Below are positions 46,025 through 57,616 of a DNA stretch of 64,000 bases, one piece after another. Under the pieces are notes generated by a model that saw only the letters and a list, made by a program, of their open reading frames with translations, was not told the DNA's origin and made no database searches. Every line of letters begins with the position of its first letter. Within the stretch, counting starts at the first letter, position 1. Origin of the DNA: Selaginella tamariscina. Lineage: Eukaryota > Streptophyta > Lycopodiopsida > Selaginellales > Selaginellaceae. The translations under genes were made by a program, and so were the position numbers. The stretch lies in the NCBI GenBank assembly GCA_003024785.1, contig PUQB01000023.1, forward strand, positions 919,787 to 983,786, read 5' to 3'.

Positions 46025-47029
46025 TGTCAAGCCACGATCCAGGAACAAGAAGTGAGCAGATTCCAAAACAAGGAAACTTGACTTAGAAGCAGGACAGGAG
46101 CAGGACAGGCTAGGAACCAGGAACAAGACAAGAGCAGGAGGCAAGGAGCAAGGACAAAACAAGATTGATCATAGAAAGACTGGTGTTGATAGTAACTGAT
46201 TGTACAACAATTAGGTCGGAGCTTTTATACTCACAACTCCAAGCTAATCTGTCATGAGCTAAAAATAGTGACCCTTATCCTCTAGGCATATCCTATAGTA
46301 TATCCTATAGGCATATCCTGTAGGTATCTTATAGGAATATCCTGCAAGCATATCCTGTAGATATATCCTATAGGAATATCTTGTAACCTGTATCCTGTAT
46401 CCTGCATCTTGTATCCTGCATCCTGTATCAGGTCATGACAAGGATAAGAACTGGAGCAGGATAGTAGGATAAGGAGTAGGATAGGAACTGGAGCAGGATA
46501 GCAGGACAAGGAGCAGGATAGGAACTGGAGCAGGATAGCATGACAAGGAGCAGGATAAGAACTGGAGCATAATAGCAGGACAAGGAGCAGGATAGGAACT
46601 GGAGCAGGACAGGAGCTAGGAACCAGGAGTAGGATGGGAACCAGGAATAAAACAAGAGCAGGAGGCAAGAAGTAAGACAAGAACAACGAACAAGAATAAT
46701 CGTAGAATGATTGGTGTTGATAGTAATTGATTGTACACAATTAGGTCGAAGCTTTTATGCTCACAACTCCAAGAGCAAATCTAGGCATGAGTGCTAAAAG
46801 TGGTTGCATGCATCTAAAAGTGGCTATATGCATGCAGAGGCTAAAACGAGCCTTATCCTTTAGGCATATCCCTATAGCATATCCTGTAAGCATATCCTAT
46901 AGGAATATCCTGTAAGTATATCATGTAGGAATATCCTGCAAGCATATCTTGTATCCCGTATCCTGTATCCTGTATCTTATATCCGGAATCCTGTATCCGA
47001 AATCCTGTATCCTATATCGGGTCGTGACA
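46025..47029 (-). repeat. Right LTR block of composite D
   Basis: Two joined LTR pieces, 46025-46440 (ending GGTCATGACA) and 46441-47029 (ending GGTCGTGACA). The latter carries the self-complementary stretch near 46714-46726. The TGTGC target repeat follows. Confidence 0.7.
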
Positions 47030-47590
47030 TGTGCGAGAGATAAATAGTAAATAAAATTATACAGATACACACACATAATATATGTATGTATATATGTATA
47101 TAGGTATATATATATATGTGTGTATGTACTCGTGTGGTGCATGTGTGAGCTAAACAAATAAAATCATACAGATACACACACACACATATATATATGTATA
47201 GGAGTGTGTCTGTGTGTGTGAGAGATAGATAATTAAATAAATTATATAGATACATAATATGTATGTATATATATATAGGTATTATATGTGTGTATATGTA
47301 TATCGTGTGTGTGCGTGTGTGAGCTAAACAAATAAAATTATACAGATAAACACACACACACACACACACGCATATATATATATATATTATATATATGTAA
47401 ATACATAAATATGTATATGTGTATGTATATACAGGAGTGTGCATGTGCGTGTGAGAGCTAGATAAATAAATTTTATTATATAGATACACACACATATAAA
47501 TGTATATGTAAATACAGATAAATAAATAAATTTTCTATCACACATAGATATATATACACAGGAGTGTGTGTGTGAGAGAGAGAGAGAGAT
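47030..47590. repeat. TG/TA-rich tandem repeat (right part)
   Basis: This continues the array at 37571-38019: GAGAGATAAAT, ATACAGATACACACACA and TATATATG modules repeat about five times. Frames in it are repeat-driven and not genes. Confidence 0.8.
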
Positions 47591-47889
47591 TTCACCTGTG
47601 TGAATGCACCTTCAAACCCTACTGCATTGCCACGCCTTTTTGCACTGCCACGCCTGCGACGGGGCGCCTGCAGAGGAAAAAGGATATGCCACCTGGGGCA
47701 CTGACGACCTTTTGAGAGAGAGATTATTGACTATGGCACAGCCGCTCTCATATTCCACCACCACCGCCACGTCTTGCTCCTCCGCCGCCTTTCTTCTTGA
47801 AACCCTAAGAATATACCTAAACCTTAAAAGGAATAAATATATATTAGCCCTAATCAAATATTCCTTTTAAGAATATACCTAAATCCTAA

Positions 47890-47935
<46 letters not shown>

Positions 47936-48142
47936 ATTATATTGACCCTAAATAAATATTCTTTCATTATATTATAATTCGTGTGCGTGTGTGGGTGTGT
48001 GGGTGTATCACATACATAGGAGTTTGACATATGTGTGTTTATGAGAGTGTTAAATTTTCACATGTAGCAATACATACATACACACATATAATATACACAT
48101 AGACATATGTACATGGTACATAATATTGTCACATCACTACAT
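47591..48142. other. Unassigned segment with short ORF and (AT)n tract
   Basis: An 88-codon plus frame at 47604-47870 has Cys/His-rich and Ser/Ala-rich text but no recognised motif, so I do not call it a gene. An (AT)n run occupies 47898-47941. The rest is TG/TA-rich. Confidence 0.35.
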
Positions 48143-48333
48143 ATTATGGATCATGCATGGTGTATGTATGAGAAAAGAGAGACAGACTACATATTATGGA
48201 TCGTGTATGTATGAGAGAAGAGAGACAGTAGTACATATTAGGAATCATGCATGGTGTGTATGTATGAGAAAAGAGAGACAGTACATATTAGGAATCATGC
48301 ATGGTGTGTATGTATGAGAGAAGAGAGAGAGTG
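48143..48333 (+). repeat. Four-copy minisatellite of about 47 bp
   Basis: Units run TACATATTATGGATCATGCA through a TGTATGAGAGAAGAGAGACAG end, with small length differences. Confidence 0.85.
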
Positions 48334-49958
48334 TTAAAAAATTAATTTCGTACACATTGCATATATTAGTACACATATATACATACACACATGTATACAC
48401 ACAGACATACATACATATTACATGTGTAAATTCAATGTGTTACATACACACTGATTGAGTACATATGGATCATACATGCGTTGAACATGATGTTTTCGAT
48501 AAAGAAGCAACATATCTCTCTAGTTTGGTTTAAAGGTTTAAACTCAATGCAAGTATTTTATTATTAAATTTTAATATTTGTATAAAAAGTCTTTTATTTG
48601 TATATAAATACACAAGAAAACATGCATAAAAATTGTTGATAGTCAAGTAGATAAACATAAAATCACAAATCATTCTACTGATTTGTTAATTAATTTAAAA
48701 TACTTTATTTTTTAAAAATGCATTTTATAATTTGCTCATATTTTAAAATTGTATGTATTTATTTGAATTTTACCTAGTTTTAACTTAAAATGACATAATG
48801 ATATTAAAACACATTTGAAAGCAATCATAGCACAAAATATATATATTAATATAAAATCTTATATTAATATAAACTAAATCCATGCACATTTTTTTAATTA
48901 TTTAATATAAATTTACTCTACAGTGTAGAGTGTGTGTAATTATAAATGTTTGGTTTGGGGATTTAAACTCTAAATCGTAAATACAAAGCTAATGCTTTAT
49001 TTATATTGTGATCCACTCATCGACTTGTGCATGTGTGTGCATATGTGTTTCTGTAAGTGCTTCTAATGCGTGTGCATGTGTATATGTAAATTTTTTATTG
49101 TGTTTATATATGTGTACAAAAGAAACATTGAATTAAATTAAAAATATTAATATACACACTATGAAAATATTTAAATTATACAAATAATATATCATTTTAT
49201 CTAATGTATGGTCATATATAGTTTAATAAATATATATTTAAATATTGATAATAAGGTTTAACATTGAAATTCTTGAAATAATAAGAAATTAATTGAGAAA
49301 ATAATTACTTAAATAATTAAGAATATATATTAATTTAATTATGATAATCAAGTTTAATATTGGAATATTCTTGGAATAAAAGAAAATAATAAAAAATATC
49401 CCATTAATATATAGAAATGTAGCTTAATTACTCGAGTAATTAAGAAAATAATATTAATAACACACTATGAATATATTTAAATGATAATAATAATATATCA
49501 ATTATTTATAGTATAAGTATTATATACTGAAATATTAAGAATGTAGAATAATTACTAAAATTTCGTAATATTAAACAGCTTGAATCACATTAAATACAAT
49601 TTATAAAAATCATTGGAATTAAAGAGTATATATGTTAAAATGTCGGTTATTTATGTCAACTCATCTTAAATTTTATTTTCTTTACTTTTCACAAATTTTG
49701 AAATTCTAACATAAGTATTGTCGTTCTGATATGTAAATTTAAAAATGCATTTAATTTCCCATTAAATTCAAATCTTGTTCTTTCTTCGGCAAGAGTTTCT
49801 TCATTTCTGTAATTTTCACTCTTCAGATCTTTGTTTTTCTTGATAGTGATCACCTCAGGAGCGACATTAAATTGGGTGTTATTATTTATAGAAAAGCACG
49901 GCGCCTTCAGTGCTGTTTACAAGTATTATAAATAATTTAGAAATACCTATAAAGATTC
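48334..49958. other. AT-rich region, no gene seen
   Basis: Very AT-rich, with CA/TG microsatellite patches at its left end and no coding frame or recognisable element. It could be a relaxed intergenic or matrix-attachment-like region; nothing specific supports that. Confidence 0.5.
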
Positions 49959-51639
49959 TGTCATAGTTTTTTATTATGACTCCTCTTTTACTTTGGACGT
50001 TGACTGTTGTTACCTACTGTACTATGTTGATAAGCCCTAGGTGTAGAAGAAACAGGCCCGCTTAGTGCACTTGGATATCTAGTGATGGTTCGGCCAGGTG
50101 TCATTAGGTATTTGCAAGAAAACTCTAGGCAAAGTTAGGACTTTCATCTAGAAAATTCTTACCTTGGTTTTCCATGTCCCGGTTGGGTTAATGGTTAGTT
50201 TCAGTAGTTCGGCATGTCGGATATGTTTAAAAATACCCCTAGGTTTGATAGGTTAGGGTTTAGGATGGATAACTCACCAAGTATATTCCCTCTCGGAATG
50301 AGATTCCGTGCCAGCCCACTTATGTAAACAAGAAAACAGGGGGGGGCTCTGTCACATAAATAAGGTAGTATATAGGAGTGAGGGTTCCTGGGTTATGACT
50401 GAGCTCGTTACTCTTCTCTTGGTGCAAGCTCTAGCTTGTGTCGTCAAGGCACAACCCTCTGTTGTGCCGCGCCTAACTTCTAGATGACAAGGGTATGTCC
50501 CACCTTCGGGGTAGCTTACCCTTAACGTTGGCGAATCCGTGTCTAGGAGGTCTTGTCAAATTGCATGTTCCAAGAGGTACAGGTAGAGGCTTGTCTCCAG
50601 CCTCCTCCTCCACGTCAAACTAGGTGTAGCACTCACGGCCAAGCAAGGCACATCTATATCCTTGTCCAACTGTGGGCGTGGGATCTTGTTTGACAAGTTC
50701 ACGTTACCCAGTTCCTGAGGGTTCACTAAGGGGTTCTAGAGTTGGCATTTAGAGCCACGTTTGTGGCACTTGGTGCGTCTCTTGAATCTAAGGTTATGGC
50801 ATGATAGCCCACAACGGGGAAGGCAGTGTCACATGGAGATGTGACACTGGGCTAAATGTCACATGATACAATGCCCGAGGCATGCTCTTTGGGGTTATGT
50901 CATGGGCTTGTCGCCAAGGGTTGGATACTCTGATAAACATGCATGCTTGTGCTCGTGCTAGGGTGCTAAGCCTTAGGCATTTGCTCAAGGGAGGTTAGGT
51001 CTCGTAACTAAGTGTGCTTAGGCACACTTGGCTAGGGGAATGTTCTCCTTGGAATCCAGGGGTTGAACAACCTAAGCTTGTTAGCATGAGTCTTTTCATG
51101 AAGCACTCGCAAGGTCATGTACTTAGGATTATCCGAACTTAGCCTTAGGGAGTTTGCTTAGTAGAACACTCGTGTTCACCTACGGCACACACTCGTGTCC
51201 TCATTAAGTATTAGCTCTAAGTTTAAGGTATGACTTGGCCACTCAAACCCTTAGGGTTTAGTCGTGGTTCAGGGTACCCCTTATCGCCTTAAAAGGGGTT
51301 GTACTCCCAAATGAGGGTGATTCCTCAAGGGGTAAGTGACGATGCCTTGGCTCTGTCACATGGGCATGTATAAGACACATCTCCTTTGTGGGGTTAGGGC
51401 ATGAGCCTGTCTAGGTCTACTGGAACAAGATCCTAAAGTTTACTCAAGTTATCCTCTAGGGTTCATGGGATGGTCATTCTAGGGGACTTAGGGTAGAACT
51501 CTAAGTCTTCTGCCTAATTGGGCCTCTAAGTTAGACTCTTAGGGTTATCTTGAAAGACTTAGCATTGCTCACACATGAATGATGACGTCAAATGTCCACT
51601 GACAACCACGTGTTGGCCCTTTGGGTTATAACTCTGACA
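49959..51639 (+). repeat. Solo LTR, long form of the element E family
   Basis: It starts TGTCATAGTTTTTTATTATG and ends AACTCTGACA. It aligns along its length with the reverse complement of 14767-16551, and its first roughly 800 bp align with the LTR of element E. No internal region is attached. No convincing 5-bp target repeat is seen (GATTC versus TTCAC). Confidence 0.75.
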
Positions 51640-51767
51640 TTCACTCTCTTACATTTTCTCTTAAAATTAGAATTTAGGGGTTTAGGAATCCATTAAAATT
51701 ACATTATATTCTATTAGGGATTTATCCCGTTTAAACATTCTTTTTACTTAATATTCTCGGTTAGCCG
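51640..51767. other. Short spacer, nothing recognised
   Basis: AT-rich spacer between the solo LTR and palindrome array 2. Confidence 0.4.
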
Positions 51768-52535
51768 GGCGCAGGATTAATCCGGCCATTTCTTTTTCGC
51801 CTCTTAAAAGAGGTGGCAGGATTAATCTCGCCCACAACTCTTTAAAACATGGAAGCCATGGTTGGATTAATCCGAGCAATGCTTCTCCGCCTCTAAGAAA
51901 AAGCGGCGGGATTAATCTCGCCAATAACTCTCTGAAATGATGAAAAGGTAATGAAATTTATTAAAAAGAGTTGTTGACGGGATTAATCCCGCCGACCATA
52001 CTAGGAGGCAGAAAAGGGGTGGTGGGATTAATCTTGCCACCACTTTCCTGTTTTAGAGATTTGTGGGCAGGATTAATCCTGCGACAAGTTCAGTAGCAGA
52101 GAAACAATTGGCGGGATTAATCCCGCTACCCCCTCAAGATCTCTCTGAAATCATAGCTTCGAAAAGAGTTGTGGGCGGATTAATCTTGCCGACTCTTTCT
52201 CGTAGGAGGGAGCCGACAGCAGGATTAATCCGCTAATTCTTCCTCGTTGGAGAGAGCCGGCGGCGGGATTAACCCCGCCGACTCTTCCTCGTCGGAGGAG
52301 TGGGCGGCGAGATTAATCCCGTCGTCGACTCCCTCCGAGGGGAAGAGCCAGCAGGATTAATCTTCAACGGGGAGAAGCCAACGGCATTAATCTCACCGCG
52401 GCAATTCCTGTCGGAGAGAGTCAGCGGCAGGATTAATCCCACCGCCTCTCTCCACTTAGAGGGAGTCGGTGGTGGGATTAATCTCGACTCTTCATCATCA
52501 AAGGGAGTCTAGGCGGGATTAATCCCGCCCGCCAT
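51768..52535. repeat. Array 2 of the palindrome GGCGGGATTAATCCCGCC
   Basis: About 17 copies, perfect to degenerate, spaced about 35-60 bp, for example at 51903, 51970, 52110, 52262 and 52514. Spacers often carry TCTTCCTCGTCGGAGG-like words and differ from array 1. It lies immediately upstream of the second DUF7869 gene region. Confidence 0.85.
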
Positions 52536-52673
52536 TGTATTAATTAAGCATGAGATATTATCCTATACATAATTATGTATTATCGCACACGCATATATAT
52601 TAAGCATCCTCAATTCAGATTTCTTAGAAATATTACATAAATAGATATCATAAATACAAAATTATTTATGTGC

Positions 52674-52890
52674 AGGACAATATGTTAATATTGGAGATAA
52701 AATATGTCTTCTTCGAAACAACGAGATAGTTGGCACTGGAACTGTGGAAGTTCGAGATGATAATGCATTATGTCACAATATTGCCCAAGGATCTTGTGTG
52801 TACGTATGGGTGAACACCATTTGCAAACATGTTGAGGTTCCCGGAATGGAATTTGAGCGGGTTCTCCTGTATTGTGGAATTGGATGAAGT
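52674..52890 (+). pseudogene. Exon-like segment encoding a small beta-rich domain
   Basis: A 3' splice-site-like TTTATGTGCAG ends at 52674, and an open frame follows to a TGA at about 52888. It reads GQYVNIGDKICLLRNNEIVG, then TVEVRDDNALCHNIAQGSCV and YVWVNTICKHVEVPGMEFER. The pattern (hydrophobic strand, N-E-I-V-G-TG-V, later YVWV) resembles the small C-terminal domain I associate with plant CACTA TNP1/TNP2-type proteins, but this is from memory and weak. It lies about 490 bp upstream of the DUF7869 frame on the same strand and could be an earlier exon of that gene or a separate remnant. Confidence 0.35.
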
Positions 52891-53373
52891 CAAGGCTGAC
52901 ACAAAATATGCAGAGTCAAAATAAATAGTAGTACGAGTTACCAGATGATGGCTTGCCTGCTGTGATGAATGAGGTTATTCTCTTTCTTCATGCAATGAGG
53001 TTGGGAGAGGCATCATCACAGCTATAAATCCAATGGAAGCGTATTAGAAGAGAAACTAGGGCCGACTTCGTAGGTGTAGTTGTGAAGAGGTTTCACCTAA
53101 TGGCACATTGCATCCTGGATCCCTCGTGAGGTGGCGAACATCAGAATTAAGATGGCGAGATGGTTCAACATATTCTGGTTGGATTTCAATAATAACAACC
53201 TAAGTACAACCCATATTTGAAGAGGTTCCTTGCATTGGTCTATTAGTAAGGAAAAAGGCGATTCATGGGTTGCAATCTTCCCCTACAAGTTTCAGCAAAG
53301 GGTCAAGATGGATCTACATCTTCGAAAGTGTTACAAGCATTGCCACGATTGACTGCAAGAAAAGTATTGTCAG

Positions 53374-55743
53374 ATGGCAGACCGAAATGAAATTACCCAA
53401 TGTAGACATGTCTTTCGTATGCTCACCCAAAAGCAAAGGCATGAGTTTGTATATGCTGCACTAACTGGGTGTATTGATGGAATGGCCTTGAACACAGGTT
53501 ATCAGAGTACATCCTGGTATTTAATAAGGTGGCCATTCTGCTTCAAAGCTTGGTACAGTATATACGGGATCCCAAAGACCACGTTCTACCGTCGGAGGGA
53601 TGAGTGGCTAGATGGAGCGCGAACCTCAGTACATGGGAACACTCGCTTGGTCAAAACCCGCTCTCACATTATGGCAGCCATAGAGATACTCAAGGCTTTT
53701 GTGGAAGCAAATGCAGACAGGATGCCTCACAAATGCCAAACCACAAATGCAGGGGTAGGGAAAATCTCAAGGTTTTTGCCTTCAATCTACACTCAATTGA
53801 AGCTGTGTGAACATGTGAACAAGTGCCTCAGTTTGATGGGGCTCAAGCAATTGCACTGGTACCTTCAACAACATATGGAATACTCATTTTAAGGATGTGG
53901 AGATTGCAAAACACTCTAGCTTTTCCAAGTGTAACACTTATACGTCATTGAAGGCTGCAAGGCTTGTGCAAAAACCTTGGTGGAGATCACTGCCATTCAA
54001 AAGAAGATGGAGGCCCACATGATTGCACAACAAACTTACTGGTCTCAGTACTATGCACACCGCATGCTTTTTGTGTCACACCCATCAGATACCTGTGCTT
54101 GATCCATGACAATATGGATCATTCAAAGACCAAGCATTCAAAGCTCATTGCAACACCAAAGTGCCTTGGAAATGTCATGAAACTTCCGATTTCATTGACA
54201 TGTGTGTTAACACATGGACACGGTTGTGAATCATATGGACACTTTTCACTTCCACATTGGTTTAGCGACTCCAATTTCACTATTGGGTCATTGGCCATGT
54301 GTTTCAGAAACCTTGAAGCCCACTCACAACAAGTCCTATGGTGATCCAAAGTGAAGAAACAACACCTTCAACCTTTACATAATGCTCTCATGAACACGTC
54401 TGCACTTGAGGCTACTTGAGAATATGAGAGGCATTGTCAACAACCTACACAAAAAACAGATGGCCCTGTTGAGAGTTCTGGTTCAGTGGAGGGATCTAGC
54501 TCAAATAGTGTACATGTGTCCTCAACATCAAATAAGCTTCCTCGCCATTTGCTTTTACAGATGGATAATTGTGCAGGCGAGAACAAAAATAGGTAAATCA
54601 TTTTACTTAAGGGTTTCTCAAGCTCATACTTCTTTTATTTTCTAGATATGTCTAGCATACTTGTCAATGCTTGTTGCCAAAGGTGTGTTTGAACAATCAC
54701 ACTCAGTTTCCTTATGGTTGGTCACACTCATGAAGATATTGATGCGTTCTTCAGCAAGGTCTCCAACTCTACAAAAAACAAGTGCACTTACCTTACCGCA
54801 TATGATGAATTTTTTGAAAATTGCATCTCCAAAAAAAGTTGTGCTTTGCTTGTGACTGAGTGCCAGAATTCAAAAATTTCTCAAGGAGTATATAAAAGAA
54901 GGAGAGTGATTCTTTAGTTGGTCACCTTGTGCCTACAATTCTTTTTCTCCATAGAGATGGTATACTATTATGCAGTACAAGTTACGGCCATCAGAGCAGG
55001 AGTGGTTACCGAAAGAGGGCTTAATGCTCTTCAAAAGTGGAGAGGATGGAAAGCCACTTCTTCCAAAGGACAACCAGACCCTATTCCATTGAGTGCCCAG
55101 CTCAAGGAACAAGAGGTTATTATTGATGGCATCAAAAAATATGTGGCATGGGTTAAAAATCGATACCAAAGAATTTGATAAGGCAATTACTCAGAACTAT
55201 ATAAGCATGGATCGACTATTGGGAGACTGTTGTTTGAGAGTTAAAGGGCCTATTGTCACAAGTACAGAATTGCAACACCCTTTTTGGCCTAAAACAAGGT
55301 GGCGAGAGAGATTGAAATGACATCATGAGCACAGACGACATAGAAGCCAGTAGTGATGTGAAAGTGCAAACCCCACACTTTGTTGAACAAAAGAACCAAA
55401 AACCTAAAGCATATTTTGATTGCTACAAGGATTTTAAAAACTAATGATGGTTCTCATTACTCCAGATGTGTATATAATCAGCCTATTTGGATGGGTCAAA
55501 TTATCAACACACCTGAAGTAATCACAAAAAATAGTATTGTTAAGGTTGCATGGTTCAAACCACAAAAAAGGCGACACGAGAAGGAGAGCGAAAGATATAA
55601 TGGATGCCTAAGAGAAAACATGGTCTCAATCAAAAAGACCCAGCATGTTTTATAAATGTTAAATCATTCGATATATGGATGTCAAGAACGTTGATAAAGT
55701 CATAATTAACAAAACTGCAAGAATGTATGTTTTCTGAAGCTTA
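53374..55743 (+). pseudogene. DUF7869-type gene, copy 2, frame-damaged
   Basis: Nucleotide-level duplicate of 1-2115, about 95% alike by eye, in the same orientation about 53.7 kb away. It shows the upstream part missing from copy 1: an ATG just after AG at 53374, MADRNEITQCRHVFRMLTQ, and a segment FKAWYSIYGIPKTTFYRRRD that could be a helix-turn-helix-like DNA-binding module. A clean frame runs to about 53890. Beyond this, many one-base deletions relative to copy 1 (for example near 53755, 53850, 53960, 54090 and 54350) break the frame. The intron and the motifs MDNCAGENKN and VGHTHEDIDAFFSKVS are still present. It is either a recent pseudogene or an error-prone stretch of assembly. Confidence 0.75.
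54593..54645 (+). other. Intron of DUF7869 copy 2
   Basis: A 53-bp GT-AG intron, the same as 933-986 in copy 1 except for a small deletion. Its retention shows that the duplication was DNA-based and not a retrocopy. Confidence 0.8.
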
Positions 55744-56243
55744 AAGCAATTACAAAATTATAAAATATCATATATTTAATATTAATTTTAAACTCTTTAA
55801 TAATAGTACCAAATTGTTACTTAACTATATAAATTTAAAAAAGATATGGAAGATTGACTATATTATTATAGGATTTTGCATATTATATATATATTATTAC
55901 TAGTACAAATTTTTAATTAATATTATATTTAAATATTAATATTTAATAACAACATATTTATATAATGTACCTCTTATGCTTTCTTAATTTTATATTAGGC
56001 AATTTTATATAATATATTATAACTTAATATTTTCTACTTTTATAATGTTATTAATTTTTGGTCCATGAATGTTATAATTTATTAAAGGGTGATTACAAAA
56101 TAAATATTATAAAGAATATTCTATCTTCAAATATATATTTTAAAAATATTCTTTAATATTAGAAAATGCTAATTAAATAATTAAAAATTATTAATTATTA
56201 AGAAATGGGAACTAAACATACCCATTTTAGTTACAACTTGCAT
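55744..56243 (+). other. Duplicated AT-rich 3' flank of copy 2
   Basis: Aligns with 2116-2622 with scattered small deletions. Homology ends at TTACAACTTGCAT. Confidence 0.65.
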
Positions 56244-56289
56244 TCATATCTAGTGGTCCCTAGTGGGCTAGTCTCATATGATCAGGATT

Positions 56290-56600
56290 TTGCCGTCAAT
56301 GTGGACATTGACATTCTGGAAGGGGTGGTGAGTTGTCGTGAACATTGGTAATTGGGATAGATTTGGGTATATTGCCACCATTGTAATATATATGTATATA
56401 TATGTATATGTATGTACGTACATAGAGAGGTGGAGGCTATACATATTATTACATACATAATTGCCCGAGTTCACGTTCCACAAATTTAATGGTTAAGGCC
56501 TTGCTCTAGCTGCCTTAGTCACACCAAGTTAGGAATGGATATTTAATAGCTCGGCTGATCTTTGTGACTTGGTTGGGTGTAGGATAAGTTAAAACTAAGT
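56290..56600 (+). repeat. Fragment of an element E-family end and LTR
   Basis: 56295-56335 resembles the sequence before the E 3' LTR (GACATTGACATTCTGGAAGG). 56460-56590 matches the LTR interior (ATTGCCCGAGTTCACGTTCC, then a GGCCTTGCTC region and AGCTCGGCTGAT). A TA-rich tract lies between. Old fragment. Confidence 0.55.
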
Positions 56601-57525
56601 TGCTATATCATCAAGTAATTGCCCCTTTCCAGTTGGTTAAGGGAACAAAGATAAGGTATGTTCAAACTAGGCTCCTTCTATATAATGATTTAAACAAATA
56701 TCCAACTCCAATGCTTAGTCAGCAATGCTCCCGCCACGTTACAGTGCCTTGCCAAATTAGTAGTGCTTTACCAAGTCATAAGTGTTCCATTAGTGTTATG
56801 CCACATTAGTAATGCTTTACCATGTCACTAATGCTCTGCCACTCAGCAACAACCCTAAACCCTAGACTTTATGGAATGCATTGAAGGCCAAACCCGTGTT
56901 GCTTTAAGATGCATTCCCCCTCGCTGGAAAAGCCTTCTTCCATGAGATAAACTTGTTCTCAACTTCCAAGTGCAAGGACTAGTTCGAGTTTCTCATGGTC
57001 TACCAAGGAACGCTGGGCAAGGGACTCACAACAAGGGGTAATACCCACTTGTGCCCCGAAACCCAGTGCATAAGGTTTAGCCGTTAGTTTCTCGCAAAGT
57101 AGAACGATCCATACCCTAACTAACCCTACTCCAGCTGACATGGAGAGTCCATGATGCATGTTCACGAAAAATCTCTTCCGTTAGGAAATATCGATGTCCT
57201 CATCGATGAACATTCATCGATGAACATTCAGACTAGGAAAAAGACTACGTAAAAGACCTAAAGTTAATCAAATCCACTCCAATGAGTAATTCATTGACTT
57301 AAAATAAGTAATAGACCATAGCCTAGCACTAACAATTTGCGCAGCGTCTACATGCGCTATCTAATGCATGCCAAGTTCATGCCACAGAATGCGCATGAGA
57401 AAGATTCATCCTACCTTTGAATGAAGGACCGAACTCTAGAGAATCGGACCCTAGTGGGATCCAGAGGGACTCACCTCAGGCGGGTCTCGGCGAAAAGGAG
57501 GCTCCGGCTCAGGAGGCTTCATATT
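56601..57525. other. Intergenic, nothing recognised
   Basis: No coding frame with recognisable content. There is a short local repeat of CATCGATGAACATT at 57200-57230 and repeated words about AGTGCT near 56720-56830. Confidence 0.4.
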
Positions 57526-57602
57526 ATTCTAGAATATTCGCAGATATTCTAGGGTTATTCTAGCATATTCTAGAATATTCTCAAGAATATTCTAGAATAT
57601 AT
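57526..57602. promoter_or_regulatory. Cluster of heat-shock-element-like GAA/TTC triplets
   Basis: The stretch contains repeated TTCTAGAATATTC words. The best run near 57570-57600 alternates TTC and GAA every five bases over about seven units, as in HSF binding sites. It lies just beyond the 3' end of the minus-strand SWIM gene, so its target gene, if any, is unclear. Confidence 0.4.
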
Positions 57603-57616
57603 AAGTTTTTTTAATA

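Larger units (their letters stand above)
38020..47029 (-). mobile_element. Tandem gypsy composite D: LTR-internal-LTR-internal-LTR, minus strand, broken
   Basis: Three LTR blocks (38020-38878, 41547-42009, 46025-47029) alternate with two internal regions of the element C family. A single 5-bp target repeat TGTGC flanks the whole (38015-38019 and 47030-47034). That indicates one original insertion into the TG/TA array followed by LTR recombination or rearrangement, rather than two independent insertions. Both internal regions carry many breaks. Confidence 0.8.

Noticed and set aside
46977-47495. 172-codon minus frame rich in Tyr, Ile and Thr-His
   Set aside because: Same repeat-driven cause in the right half of the TG/TA array.
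47604-47870. 88-codon Cys/His-containing plus frame as a host gene
   Set aside because: No family resemblance, low-complexity surroundings and no splice or duplicate support.
56600-56809. 69-codon plus frame
   Set aside because: No recognisable content; repeated short words suggest chance.
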